Part shown: positions 7,325 to 15,009 of the stretch, in pieces
How the letters are laid out: each line of letters opens with the position of its first letter
Numbering within the stretch: position 1 is the stretch's first letter
Made by a program: the position numbers and the translations under genes
The notes under the pieces: generated by a model
What the model saw: the letters and a program-made list of their open reading frames with translations, nothing else
Database searches by the model: none
Told to the model about the DNA's origin: nothing
Assembly: GCA_910587205.1 (NCBI GenBank)
Contig: CAJULZ010000005.1
Coordinates: 1 to 50,035 of the forward strand
Source: an uncultured Oscillospiraceae bacterium
GTDB taxonomy: Bacteria; Bacillota; Clostridia; Oscillospirales; Oscillospiraceae
Length of the DNA stretch: 50,035 bases
Direction of reading: 5' to 3'

Positions 7325-8401
7325 TTAAATATTTTCCCGGATAACCTCGCCCATCCGCCGGGTACCGACAATCGCTTCCCCCAGGTTCACGATGTCCGCG
7401 GTACGCCAACCCGCTGCAAGTGCCTTGTCCACGGCCTCCTCAATGACATCCGCCTCATCACCCAGTTGAAAGGAATATCGAAACATCATAGCTGCGGACA
7501 GGATGGTGGCGATAGGGTTAGCTTTATCCTGGCCCGCAATATCGGGGGCGGAACCATGTATCGGTTCGTACAGCGCTGGAGCCCCGTCTCCCATGGAGGC
7601 GGAGGGCAGCAACCCGATGGAGCCGGTAACCATAGATGCCTCATCGGACAAAATATCGCCGAACATATTCTCAGTGACCACCACATCGAACTGTCCTGGA
7701 TCCCGCATCAGCTGCATAGCACAGTTATCCACCAATACGTCTTCATAAGCCACATCGGGGTACTCCTCTGCCAGCCGGTGCATCACCGACCGCCACAGCC
7801 GGGAGGTTTCCAGCACGTTTGCCTTATCCACGCTCGATACCTTCTTGCGGCGCAAACGGGCCATCTCAAAGGCCCGGCGGCCAATACGCTCAATTTCCTT
7901 TTCAGAGTAGGCCATCAGATCGGTAGCTTCCACCCCCCGATCTTCGGTCTGGTACCTGCCCCGCTTTCCGAAATAGATCCCTCCAGTGAGCTCCCGAAGC
8001 ATCAGCAGATCAATCCCCTGTTCCGCCGTCTCCCGTTTCAGCGGACAGGCATCTATTAATGCGGGGCGCAGAACGGCAGGACGCAAATTTGCATAAAGCC
8101 CCAAATCTTTACGGATAGCTAACAGCGCTGTTTCCGGCCTTTCCTGCGCAGGTCGATCACTGCCCCATTTTGGGCCGCCTACCGCCCCCAAAAGCACCGC
8201 ATCGCAGGACTTGCACAGTTCTGCTGTGCCCTCTGGATAGCTCGTACCAATCGCGTCAGTGGCACAGCCGCCCATCAGCACATCTATGTACTCAAAGGCG
8301 TGGCCAAATTTTTCACCCACTTTGTCGATAACCTTTACCGTCTCGTTGATGATCTCCGGACCGATACCGTCCCCGCGAATCAGGGCAATCTTAAAATTCA
8401 T
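7325..8401 (-). CDS. leuB: 3-isopropylmalate dehydrogenase
   Basis: LeuB oxidises and decarboxylates 3-isopropylmalate to 2-ketoisocaproate with NAD+, the third step of leucine synthesis. The 358-residue product starts with IALIRGDGIGPEI, contains LLMLRELTGGIYFG, the substrate Lys-Tyr region (TEDRGVEATDLMAYS), DKANVLETSRLWR and the C-terminal GSAPDIAGQDKANPIA, all family marks. It is the last gene of leuC-leuD-unknown-leuB and starts 3 bases after the unknown gene stops. A terminator follows. leuA and ilv genes are not in this window. Confidence 0.96.
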   Translation of the reverse strand: MNFKIALIRGDGIGPEIINETVKVIDKVGEKFGHAFEYIDVLMGGCATDAIGTSYPEGTAELCKSCDAVLLGAVGGPKWGSDRPAQERPETALLAIRKDLGLYANLRPAVLRPALIDACPLKRETAEQGIDLLMLRELTGGIYFGKRGRYQTEDRGVEATDLMAYSEKEIERIGRRAFEMARLRRKKVSSVDKANVLETSRLWRSVMHRLAEEYPDVAYEDVLVDNCAMQLMRDPGQFDVVVTENMFGDILSDEASMVTGSIGLLPSASMGDGAPALYEPIHGSAPDIAGQDKANPIATILSAAMMFRYSFQLGDEADVIEEAVDKALAAGWRTADIVNLGEAIVGTRRMGEVIRENI

Positions 8402-8404
8402 ATT

Positions 8405-8704
8405 CTACCATTCCTTTTGAATTTTTTCTGCCAGCCTTGCCTGGAGTTCAGCAGCCGAGACTTTCCCATAAGCGCCGCAAAGCAGTTCTTCAATCTCCAA
8501 TACACGCCCAGTATTCACCTGGTCATCATGGGGAATATCAGAGAACTCATAGGTGACCCCATCGACAATTACGGTATCTGTATCAATCTCCCCTTCTTCC
8601 TCCAGCAATTCAACTTTTGTTGGTTTCCCCCCTGAACATACCGCTTTGATCAGGCTAAAATAATCCTGCAAGACATCATCAATATCTTCTTCCGACAACT
8701 TCAT
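8405..8704 (-). CDS. Unknown acidic small protein within the leucine operon
   Basis: A 99-residue protein that I do not recognise. It is very acidic (SEEDIDDVLQDYF at the start, ELLEEEGEIDTDT in the middle) and ends in a likely helix (ELQARLAEKIQKEW); the middle, VIVDGVTYEFSDIP, looks like beta strands. No signal peptide or membrane segment is visible; it has two Cys (in AVCSGG and LLCGAY). Its ATG overlaps the leuD stop (ATGA at 8701-8704) and its stop is 3 bases before leuB, so it is translationally coupled on both sides. That position suggests a role linked to isopropylmalate isomerase or LeuB, which is inference. Confidence 0.85.
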   Translation of the reverse strand: MKLSEEDIDDVLQDYFSLIKAVCSGGKPTKVELLEEEGEIDTDTVIVDGVTYEFSDIPHDDQVNTGRVLEIEELLCGAYGKVSAAELQARLAEKIQKEW

Positions 8705-9186
8705 CTTGCCACACCCCGCTCCTTCAATGACTTCAGCAACCCACCATGCTCAATAATGCCGTTAACGAATGCCGGAAACGGCGCAGCCTGGAATTTCAAC
8801 CCAGTGCTCTCGTTGACAATCACCCCGCTCTGGAAGTCCACACTGACGCTGTCTCCGGGGCCAATACCATCCACCGCCTCGGGACACTCCAAAATGGGGA
8901 ACCCGATATTGATCGCATTTCGGTAAAAAATGCGTGCAAAACTCTTGGCAATCACGCACTTCACGCCACAGGCCTTGATCGCCAGCGGCGCGTGTTCTCG
9001 GGAGGACCCACAGCCGAAATTGCTGCCGCCCAACACGATATCCCCTGCCTCCACAGTTGCGGCAAAACTTGTATCAATGTCCTCCATACAATGGGACGCC
9101 AGGGATTTTTCATCCGGAGCATTAAGGTACCGCGCTGGAATAATGACATCGGTATCCACGTTATCTCCATATTTGTAAATCTTCAT
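8701..9186 (-). CDS. leuD: 3-isopropylmalate dehydratase, small subunit
   Basis: LeuD is the swivelling domain of isopropylmalate isomerase, which converts 2- to 3-isopropylmalate. The 161-residue product begins KYGDNVDTDVIIPARYL and has GGSNFGCGSSREHAPLAIK, the signature loop, then FARIFYRNAINIGFP. It is the short, archaeal/clostridial-type LeuD and matches the LeuC type next door. It overlaps the following gene by ATGA and starts 15 bases after leuC. Confidence 0.96.
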   Translation of the reverse strand: MKIYKYGDNVDTDVIIPARYLNAPDEKSLASHCMEDIDTSFAATVEAGDIVLGGSNFGCGSSREHAPLAIKACGVKCVIAKSFARIFYRNAINIGFPILECPEAVDGIGPGDSVSVDFQSGVIVNESTGLKFQAAPFPAFVNGIIEHGGLLKSLKERGVAR

Positions 9187-9201
9187 TCCTTTACACCTCG
9201 T

Positions 9202-10461
9202 TTATAAAGTGGCCGGATCGGTAACCACACCCGTCACAGCGCTAGCCGCCGCCACGGCGGGACTGGCCAGAATAATCATGGAACTGGTAGGGCCCATACG
9301 GCCAACGAAGTTACGGTTGGTGGTGGAAATTGCCCACTCGTCGTCAGACAAAACTCCCATATGTCCCCCCAAGCACGGGCCGCAGGTGGGTGTGGATACC
9401 ACCGCCCCGGCCCGGATGAAATCAGCTACCAGTCCCTCCTCCATGGCATCCAGATAAATCTGCTGGGTAGCGGGTATGACAATGCACCGCACCCCGTCCG
9501 CCACCTTCCGGCCTCTGATGAGTGCGGCCGCCTCCCTCAGATCCTTTAGCCGTCCGTTGGTGCAGGAGCCGATCACCACCTGCTGGATGGGTGTGCCCGC
9601 CGCCTCGTCCACAGCTTTCGTATTAGAGGGCAAATGCGGGAATGCCACTGTGGGGCGCAGGGTTGACAGGTTGATGGTAACTTCCTGCGTGTACTGGGCG
9701 TCCGGGTCAGCCTCAAATGCCTTCCATTTCCGGTTCACCCGGCCCTTCAGGTAAGCATCAGTCTTGTCGTCCACCGGGAAGATGCCATTTTTGGCCCCAG
9801 CCTCGATGGCCATATTACAGATGGTGAAGCGGTCGTCCATCTCAAGTGAGGCTGCACCCTCCCCGGCAAACTCCAACGACTGATACAGAGAGCCATCCAC
9901 ACCGATCATCCCGATCAGGTGAAGGATCACGTCCTTGCCGCTGACATACTGCCCCAGCTTTCCCAACAAGTTCACCTTGATGGCAGAGGGCACTTTGAAC
10001 CAGGCCAGTCCTGTTGCCATACCAGCGGCCATATCCGTTGAGCCTACACCAGTGGAGAAGGCCCCCAGCGCCCCATAGGTGCAGGTGTGGGAGTCTGCAC
10101 CTATCATAACTTCCCCAGGAGCGGCAAGCCCCTGTTCGGGCAGAAGCGCATGCTCAATACCCATTTGTCCCACATCGTAAAAATGGCTGATCTCGTGTTT
10201 TTTCGCAAAGTCCCGGCAGACGGCGCACAACTGGGCGGATTTGATGTCTTTGCACGGCGTAGAGTGATCCAACACAATGGCAATTTTATCCTTGTTGAAC
10301 ACAGAGGACAGTCCTGCCTTGTTAAACTCCGTGATAGCTACAGGAGTCGTGATATCGTTGCCCAACACCAGATCCAGCCTGCCCTCAATGAGTTGCCCGG
10401 CTTCCACTCGGGCAAGCCCTGCGGAATGGGCCAAGATTTTTTGGGTCATGGTCATACCCAT
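9202..10461 (-). CDS. leuC: 3-isopropylmalate dehydratase, large subunit
   Basis: LeuC carries the 4Fe-4S cluster of isopropylmalate isomerase. The 419-residue product is the short type common in Clostridia and archaea. It has LVLGNDITTPVAI, IGADSHTCTYGALGAF, SCTNGRLKDL and TPTCGPCLGGHMG, with cluster cysteines in the last two motifs. The ATG at 10461 follows GAGGAGG by 8 bases. It heads the leucine operon and diverges from the Crp/Fnr gene across a 133-bp gap. I could not find a convincing promoter for it. Confidence 0.96.
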   Translation of the reverse strand: MGMTMTQKILAHSAGLARVEAGQLIEGRLDLVLGNDITTPVAITEFNKAGLSSVFNKDKIAIVLDHSTPCKDIKSAQLCAVCRDFAKKHEISHFYDVGQMGIEHALLPEQGLAAPGEVMIGADSHTCTYGALGAFSTGVGSTDMAAGMATGLAWFKVPSAIKVNLLGKLGQYVSGKDVILHLIGMIGVDGSLYQSLEFAGEGAASLEMDDRFTICNMAIEAGAKNGIFPVDDKTDAYLKGRVNRKWKAFEADPDAQYTQEVTINLSTLRPTVAFPHLPSNTKAVDEAAGTPIQQVVIGSCTNGRLKDLREAAALIRGRKVADGVRCIVIPATQQIYLDAMEEGLVADFIRAGAVVSTPTCGPCLGGHMGVLSDDEWAISTTNRNFVGRMGPTSSMIILASPAVAAASAVTGVVTDPATL

Positions 10462-10540
10462 GCGAGATTCCTCCTCATAATATTCTAACGATGCCTACGG
10501 ATCAGGTATCCGATTTATGCTTCGATTATGCCAGAACCGC

Positions 10541-10569
10541 TGGACAAAAAATGTAAACCATGATACATT
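10541..10569 (+). promoter_or_regulatory. Promoter of the Crp/Fnr-type regulator
   Basis: TGGACA (10541-10546) and TACATT (10564-10569) are 17 bases apart, leading into the regulator start at 10595. The -10 box is one half of a palindrome (10549-10570). Confidence 0.65.
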
Positions 10570-10570
10570 T
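10549..10570. promoter_or_regulatory. 22-bp palindrome, candidate Crp/Fnr-family operator
   Basis: The perfect 7-base arms AAATGTA (10549-10555) and TACATTT (10564-10570) flank 8 bases. Total length and the TGT...ACA half-sites resemble Crp-family sites. It overlaps the spacer and -10 box of the regulator's own promoter, which fits autorepression, and lies about 90 bases upstream of leuC. Confidence 0.5.
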
Positions 10571-10594
10571 ATATCTGAATTAGAGGTGATTGTT

Positions 10595-11200
10595 ATGGTG
10601 GTCTGGGATTTGCTGGCTGAGGGCTGCAATCCACATAGGTATCATGCCGGCCAGCTGGTCTATCTTCAAGGTACCCACCCGGACTGCTTTTATTACTTGC
10701 TTTCCGGCTCTGTACGCAGTTTTATCAGTACCAGCTCCGGTGAGGAACGGGTGCTCACCATTCATCGGTCGGGCGACCTGATGGGGGAAGCGTCTTTTTT
10801 TGACGGCTACCCACGGGTTACTTCTGCCATGACCCTTGAGGAATGCATGATCCTGACGGTAGAGCAGGGCCAGTTGGACCGTGCATTTCGGCGCCACCCG
10901 GAGCTGGCCCTCCCCATGCTCCAATACCTGGCCCGGACAGTGCGGATGCTGTCCGCCCATGTAGACAGCGCCTCCCTTCCCTCCGGCCAGCGGGTCGCCC
11001 GCTGCCTCTTATCTCAAGCTGTCGAGGATAGTGTCATCCACAGCACCCACGAGGCTCTCGGTCAGGCGGCTGGCCTGTCCCGGGTAACCGTAAGCCGGGT
11101 TTTGGGGGAACTGGCTTCCCAAGGTTTGGTGGAACTGGGCTACCGCTCAGTTACGATCCGAGATCGGGGGGCACTGGAGGCGCTGGCGTTCCAAATCTAA
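10595..11200 (+). CDS. Crp/Fnr-family transcription regulator
   Basis: A 201-residue regulator: an N-terminal cyclic-nucleotide-binding-like beta barrel (YHAGQLVYLQGTHPDCFYYL, then GDLMGEASFFDG), a dimer helix, and a C-terminal winged helix (LGQAAGLSRVTVSRVLGEL is the recognition helix-turn-helix). There is no N-terminal Cys cluster as in Fnr, and the effector is unknown. An upstream ATG would add 26 residues; the ATG at 10595 follows AGAGGTG at proper spacing. It is the only full-length gene on the plus strand here and diverges from leuC. A role in controlling the leucine operon is possible but not shown. Confidence 0.88.
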   Translation: MVVWDLLAEGCNPHRYHAGQLVYLQGTHPDCFYYLLSGSVRSFISTSSGEERVLTIHRSGDLMGEASFFDGYPRVTSAMTLEECMILTVEQGQLDRAFRRHPELALPMLQYLARTVRMLSAHVDSASLPSGQRVARCLLSQAVEDSVIHSTHEALGQAAGLSRVTVSRVLGELASQGLVELGYRSVTIRDRGALEALAFQI

Positions 11201-11237
11201 AAAGAGCGCTCGGTGGCAGACCACCCAGCGCTCTTTT
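11200..11237. terminator. Bidirectional terminator between the regulator and spoIVA
   Basis: The stem AAAAGAGCGCT (11200-11210) with AGCGCTCTTTT (11227-11237), plus an inner GGTGG/CCACC pair, is flanked by A-run and T-run on opposite sides. It can end both the plus-strand regulator and minus-strand spoIVA. Confidence 0.85.
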
Positions 11238-11253
11238 AAATTGGGCACGAGTA

Positions 11254-12729
11254 TCAAAGGATAATGCAAATCAGCCCGCCAGAACCCTCGTTGATGATAC
11301 GTTGGAGGGTTTCGCGCAGTTTTTCCCGGGCTTCTTCCGGCATCCGTTTTAGCTTACCATTCAGATCCTCCCCCACCAGTTCATGGAAAGAGCGTCCAAA
11401 GATATTGGAATCCCAAATTTTTCCTGTATCGCCCTCAAATTGTCGGAGCAGATAGTCCACCATCTCCTCCGACTGCTTCTCCGTGCCCATAATAGGGGAA
11501 ACCTCTGCCCGGATGTCCGCCCGCATCATGTGGATGGACGGTGCCGATGCCTTGAGGCGCACGCCGTATCGTCCCCCCTGCTTAACAATCTCCGGTTCCT
11601 CCAACGTCATCTCCTCTGGGTCAGGCATAACAATTCCATAGCCCGTGGCCTCTACCTGCTGGAGCGCCCCCTCCACCTTTTCGTAGCTGCGTTTCATGGC
11701 GGCCATCTGAGTGAGTTGATCGATGAGGTCGCCGTCATCCCTGATTTCCAGCCCGCACCGCTCGGACACAGTGGAGTAGAACAATCCCCGCGGCAGCTCC
11801 AGCGTTGCGGTAACCACCCCGCTGCCCATATCCATCCGGTTGAGGGCGGCGGAGCTGATCTCCTCCCGGTCCCCCATGGCCAGCACCGCACTTTCCGCAT
11901 CACGAAGCCGCTGGAGGGACGCCGTCTCCTCTCGGATCATGGCGTACAGTCCGCTTTTGATGGGATGGTCGAAAGGCAGGACATCTACCCAAGGCGGCAG
12001 GAACAGATCCATCTGCTTCATGGGGAATTCGTGGAGCACCGCCCGGATAATCTCGCTCACCGCGCCCTCATCCAATGTAAGGCAGTTGGCCGCCAGGCAG
12101 GTCACATCGTAGCGTTCTGCGATGTCCGCCTGGAGAGTCTGTGCCCGTTCCCCATAAGGATCGGCGGAGTTGAGCAACACCATAAACGGTTTACCTAAAC
12201 CTTTCAGTTCACCAATGACCCGTTCCTCCGCCTCCAGATAGTCTTCCCGCGGAATATCGGCGATGGAACCATCGGTGGTAACCACGATCCCAATGGTGGA
12301 GTGGTCGGTAATCACTTTTTTAGTGCCGAATTCCGCCGCCTGGGTCATGGGGATTTCATGGTCAAACCAGGGGGTGGTCACCATGCGGGGCTGTTCACCA
12401 TCCATTTGCCCCAGGGCGCTGGGCACCATATAGCCTACACAGTCGATGAGCCGGACGGAGAACACCCCGCCGTCCTCCATCGTCATCTCTACTGCATCCT
12501 CCGGGACAAATTTTGGTTCCGCAGTCATCACCACCCGGCCGGAACCGCTTTGGGGCAGTTCATCCCGGGCCCGGTCCCGGATATAGCTGTTCTCAATTTT
12601 AGGAAGCACCAGGGTTTCCATGAACCGTTTGATAAAGGTGGATTTCCCCGTGCGGACCGGTCCCACCACGCCAATATAGATGTCGCCCTGGGTACGCTGG
12701 GCAATATCCTCATACAGTTTGTTTTCCAA
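11254..12729 (-). CDS. spoIVA: Stage IV sporulation protein A
   Basis: SpoIVA is an ATPase that polymerises on the mother-cell face of the forespore membrane and forms the base of the coat; it is also needed for cortex formation. The 491-residue product (B. subtilis 492) has Walker A GVVGPVRTGKSTF near residue 20, a G3-like LIDCVGYM and the conserved C-terminus with MRADIRAEVSPIMGTEKQ. I chose the TTG at 12729, 7 bases after GAGGAGGG; a longer start would add nine residues. It follows sipL, with a hairpin between, and has its own SigE-like promoter (12760-12789). Confidence 0.96.
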   Translation of the reverse strand: MENKLYEDIAQRTQGDIYIGVVGPVRTGKSTFIKRFMETLVLPKIENSYIRDRARDELPQSGSGRVVMTAEPKFVPEDAVEMTMEDGGVFSVRLIDCVGYMVPSALGQMDGEQPRMVTTPWFDHEIPMTQAAEFGTKKVITDHSTIGIVVTTDGSIADIPREDYLEAEERVIGELKGLGKPFMVLLNSADPYGERAQTLQADIAERYDVTCLAANCLTLDEGAVSEIIRAVLHEFPMKQMDLFLPPWVDVLPFDHPIKSGLYAMIREETASLQRLRDAESAVLAMGDREEISSAALNRMDMGSGVVTATLELPRGLFYSTVSERCGLEIRDDGDLIDQLTQMAAMKRSYEKVEGALQQVEATGYGIVMPDPEEMTLEEPEIVKQGGRYGVRLKASAPSIHMMRADIRAEVSPIMGTEKQSEEMVDYLLRQFEGDTGKIWDSNIFGRSFHELVGEDLNGKLKRMPEEAREKLRETLQRIINEGSGGLICIIL

Positions 12730-12759
12730 TGCCGAACCCTCCTCACGCATACTCATTCC

Positions 12760-12789
12760 ATGTCTATGGGGATAAGCTGCGCAATATGA
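12760..12789 (-). promoter_or_regulatory. SigE-like promoter of spoIVA
   Basis: TCATATT (12783-12789) and CATAGAC (12762-12768) on the minus strand leave 16 bases between ATA and CATA, the usual SigE layout. The -10 matches the CATACA-T consensus in most positions. SpoIVA is a SigE-dependent mother-cell gene in known spore formers. Confidence 0.65.
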
Positions 12790-12835
12790 TTGAACACACG
12801 TTTTGCGTGAAACATTTTAAGGCCGGACATCGTGA

Positions 12836-12867
12836 AACGGGCGGCATAGTTTTCTATGCCGCCCGTT
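12836..12867 (-). terminator. Terminator between sipL and spoIVA
   Basis: A perfect 13-bp stem (12836-12848 with 12855-12867) with a 6-base loop lies directly after the sipL stop. Only a short TTT follows on the minus strand. Confidence 0.7.
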
Positions 12868-12872
12868 CCAGT

Positions 12873-14384
12873 TCAACATCTTCTCGCCGGGATGAGTAGC
12901 AGCATACCTGCCGGCGCTTCATTAGAAGGCAGGCTATTCGCGCTGCAGATATCCCCTACTGTGGAGCCGCAAGATTTAGCGATATCCCAAAGTCCTTCGC
13001 CCTGTTCCACTCGTCGGATAATTACCGACGGGCGCGGCCCACCCACCTGTACCGTGCTTGGCTTTAGATCGGTAACGCAGTTTACCTGCTCCTCCCGCAC
13101 CGTGGTCCAGGAAAATTCTGCCTCAAACCGGACCTCAAGCCCCCCTGTAACGGGCACGGCGGTGACTTCACCGATCGGACGGCAGACACAGAAACAGGCG
13201 CAACTTGGCGGAAGCTCCATCCGGCAGCCGACTGGGATATCCACGTCCACGCCGCACAATGCGTCGTCCTCACTGAGGTACAAAATAGAGGCAATGGCCT
13301 GGGCAGTGAACTCCATGCCGCCGTCCACCGGCGTGCCGGCCATAGTCGTCACTGCAATGGCACAGTCAAGAACTTGCTTGGCTGGTATGCCGGACTCACA
13401 CAGCTTCCTGGCCGCTTCCCGGCGGACGGAACGTTCTGCCATGGTGCATACGCGCACCGGTGTGCGCTCTACATCAAGGGGCTGCCCGACACAGTACGCA
13501 TCGCTGATCAGCGTCACAGACCGCCGTACCCACAGCGCCGCCTGGGCCAGCGCCTCAAACGTCACTTCCAGCTCCCCTTCCCGTAAGCGGCAGTCCACAC
13601 TTTTCAGCGCCACAGCCACCTCCGGCTCCGCCTCATCCGGTACCTCCCCCAGGTCAAGAATTTGAGAATACGGCAGTTCAAATCTCACCTGAACCAGCTC
13701 CTCCCCGCCACGATACAGGGCAGCCAGCTGGACGTTCCCCTTCAAAACCAACTTTTTCCCAATAAATTTTGCATCCATCGACCCCATATCAGCCCGGTAA
13801 AGCAGCAGTTCATCAATCTCCGGCTTGGAGGCGGGCGGGCGTAATACATCGGAAAAGGTGAATACCTTCTCCGCTACATCCGGGATAATGCAGCATTTAC
13901 ATGGGCTGAACAGCTTTTCTACCCCAGCGCCTTCCGCACAGTTCACATCGCAGCTCAACTCCCGCCGCTCCTGCTGGTAAGCTGCTGCCCAGACCGCCAA
14001 ATTTACCCGCACCAGGATTTTCCGCGGATTGACCGTCCGGGCATCCGCAGATGCCGCGTGAACCATGGCCTGAACCGGGCAACCCGCATGAAATTGCGGA
14101 TCATCCCGGACACATTGGAAGGGGATGGATATGTCCAGAGCCCGGGGCATCACCTCCTCCTCCGGTATGTACAGAACCGTTACCCGCGCGGTACCAGACA
14201 GTCTGAGTGATCCCTCCCCCAGCTCCTTTTCTTTCAAAAAAACTTTTCCTACTGCCGAAACAATGCGGGAAATATCCGGGCAGGCATCCGGCACAATCGT
14301 CTCCAGAGTCTCCTCCTGGGAAAACATTCCATGACTAACAGGCCGGTACCCCTCCATTGTCATGCGTTGCAGCTCCATGTCCAT
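12873..14384 (-). CDS. sipL: SpoIVA-interacting protein SipL (DUF3794 plus LysM)
   Basis: SipL, known from Clostridioides difficile, binds SpoIVA through its C-terminal LysM domain and is needed to place the coat around the forespore. This 503-residue protein has repeated DUF3794 regions (first around ETIVPDACPDISRIVSAVGKV, later around RKLCESGIPAKQVLDC) and a C-terminal LysM (RRVEQGEGLWDIAKSCGSTV). That order is the SipL pattern. AAGGAGAGG precedes the ATG at 14384. It sits between spoVM and spoIVA and has a SigE-like promoter. Some DUF3794-LysM proteins are other coat or exosporium proteins, but the neighbours support SipL. Confidence 0.88.
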   Translation of the reverse strand: MDMELQRMTMEGYRPVSHGMFSQEETLETIVPDACPDISRIVSAVGKVFLKEKELGEGSLRLSGTARVTVLYIPEEEVMPRALDISIPFQCVRDDPQFHAGCPVQAMVHAASADARTVNPRKILVRVNLAVWAAAYQQERRELSCDVNCAEGAGVEKLFSPCKCCIIPDVAEKVFTFSDVLRPPASKPEIDELLLYRADMGSMDAKFIGKKLVLKGNVQLAALYRGGEELVQVRFELPYSQILDLGEVPDEAEPEVAVALKSVDCRLREGELEVTFEALAQAALWVRRSVTLISDAYCVGQPLDVERTPVRVCTMAERSVRREAARKLCESGIPAKQVLDCAIAVTTMAGTPVDGGMEFTAQAIASILYLSEDDALCGVDVDIPVGCRMELPPSCACFCVCRPIGEVTAVPVTGGLEVRFEAEFSWTTVREEQVNCVTDLKPSTVQVGGPRPSVIIRRVEQGEGLWDIAKSCGSTVGDICSANSLPSNEAPAGMLLLIPARRC

Positions 14385-14416
14385 AGGCGTCCTCTCCTTG
14401 CACGTATTCTGTGTCC

Positions 14417-14446
14417 ACTATATGAGTAAGCCCATATGGATATGCC
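14417..14446 (-). promoter_or_regulatory. SigE-like promoter of sipL
   Basis: GGCATATC (14439-14446) and CATATAGT (14417-14424) on the minus strand have 16 bases between ATA and the -10 box. The -10 differs from CATACA-T at one fixed position. Confidence 0.65.
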
Positions 14447-14475
14447 TACCGTAGCGCAACTGCTTGGGAGAACTC

Positions 14476-14547
14476 TCAGTCCATGTGGAAGATTTTGCGC
14501 ATCAGGCCGCATAGCGCCTTTGGAAATCGCACCACCACCACTCGCAT
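14476..14547 (-). CDS. spoVM: Stage V sporulation protein M (SpoVM), 23 residues
   Basis: SpoVM is a tiny amphipathic helix that senses membrane curvature and anchors SpoIVA on the forespore. This ORF reads MRVVVVRFPKALCGLM followed by RKIFHMD and a TGA. It matches the SpoVM plan: a short hydrophobic start, a conserved Pro-Lys at positions 9-10, a Gly at 14, then a basic end (B. subtilis: 26 residues, same Pro-Lys-x-Leu-x-Gly spacing). A strong GGGAGGGGGTG site lies just before the ATG. It lies between rsgA and sipL; in B. subtilis spoVM also lies downstream of prkC-rsgA, which supports the call. Confidence 0.85.
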   Translation of the reverse strand: MRVVVVRFPKALCGLMRKIFHMD

Positions 14548-14690
14548 GAAAACACCCCCTCCCGCCATCCAAATCTGATATTATCATATGTGACAGGGGG
14601 TTGTCTTGTTCATGCAGTTCTAATGTAATAATCCGCCTAAATGGGCTCATTTTGAAAGAATCAAATATCTAATTTGCATTTATTCGGCTT

Positions 14691-14724
14691 TATTCACAAA
14701 AATACACCTCTATTTTTGTGAATA
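14691..14724. repeat. Perfect 14-bp inverted repeat
   Basis: The arms TATTCACAAAAATA (14691-14704) and TATTTTTGTGAATA (14711-14724) flank CACCTC. It is AT-rich and lies between spoVM and a plus-strand peptide ORF, with no gene ending next to it on either strand. It could be an operator or a terminator. Confidence 0.75.
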
Positions 14725-14789
14725 TCGTCTGTGCCACCACTTCCATTTTCCGCAAACAGGGAGTATACTGCTTTATAGAAAGGAGCTGA

Positions 14790-14903
14790 ATGCAAATGTA
14801 TGAAGCAAACAGCCTGATGGAACTAAAGGAACAAAACGGCGCCGATGCTAGGCAGATGGACATTTTCTGCTACTTTGCCTATTATCCCTATCTGAACGCA
14901 TAA
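14790..14903 (+). CDS. Possible 35-37 residue peptide
   Basis: AAAGGAG (14779-14785) precedes two in-frame ATGs (14790 and 14796). The peptide has a charged first half (LMELKEQNGADARQ) and an aromatic end (DIFCYFAYYPYLNA). A TATACT hexamer (14772-14777 region) lies just upstream, but with no good -35 box. It is the only plus-strand candidate between spoVM and rsgA. I do not recognise it. The good ribosome site and the position make it worth keeping; conservation is untested. The rest of 14548-15009 holds the inverted repeat and the rsgA terminator. Confidence 0.35.
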   Translation: MQMYEANSLMELKEQNGADARQMDIFCYFAYYPYLNA

Positions 14904-14972
14904 CGGATGCGCCGACTATCCCGTTTTAGGGGGTTCATTATAAAACCCTACTCCTCTATATAAGCAAAAAGC

Positions 14973-15006
14973 AGACGCCCCGCCGGCAAATGCCGGCAGG
15001 GCGTCT
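14973..15006 (-). terminator. Terminator of the cdaA-to-rsgA gene block
   Basis: The stem pairs AGACGCCC and GCCGGC (14973-14987) with GCCGGC and GGGCGTCT (14992-15006), with one mismatch and loop AAAT. On the minus strand TTTTTGC follows. It lies 3 bases past the rsgA stop. Confidence 0.9.
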
Positions 15007-15009
15007 ATC

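Noticed and set aside
10462..10594. T-box or leucine leader upstream of leuC
   Set aside because: The gap is only 133 bases, shared with the divergent regulator; no T-box sequence and no run of Leu codons found.
14360..14650. Minus-strand 96-codon frame across the sipL start and spoVM
   Set aside because: Different frame from spoVM, no recognisable domain, and it overlaps two better-supported genes.
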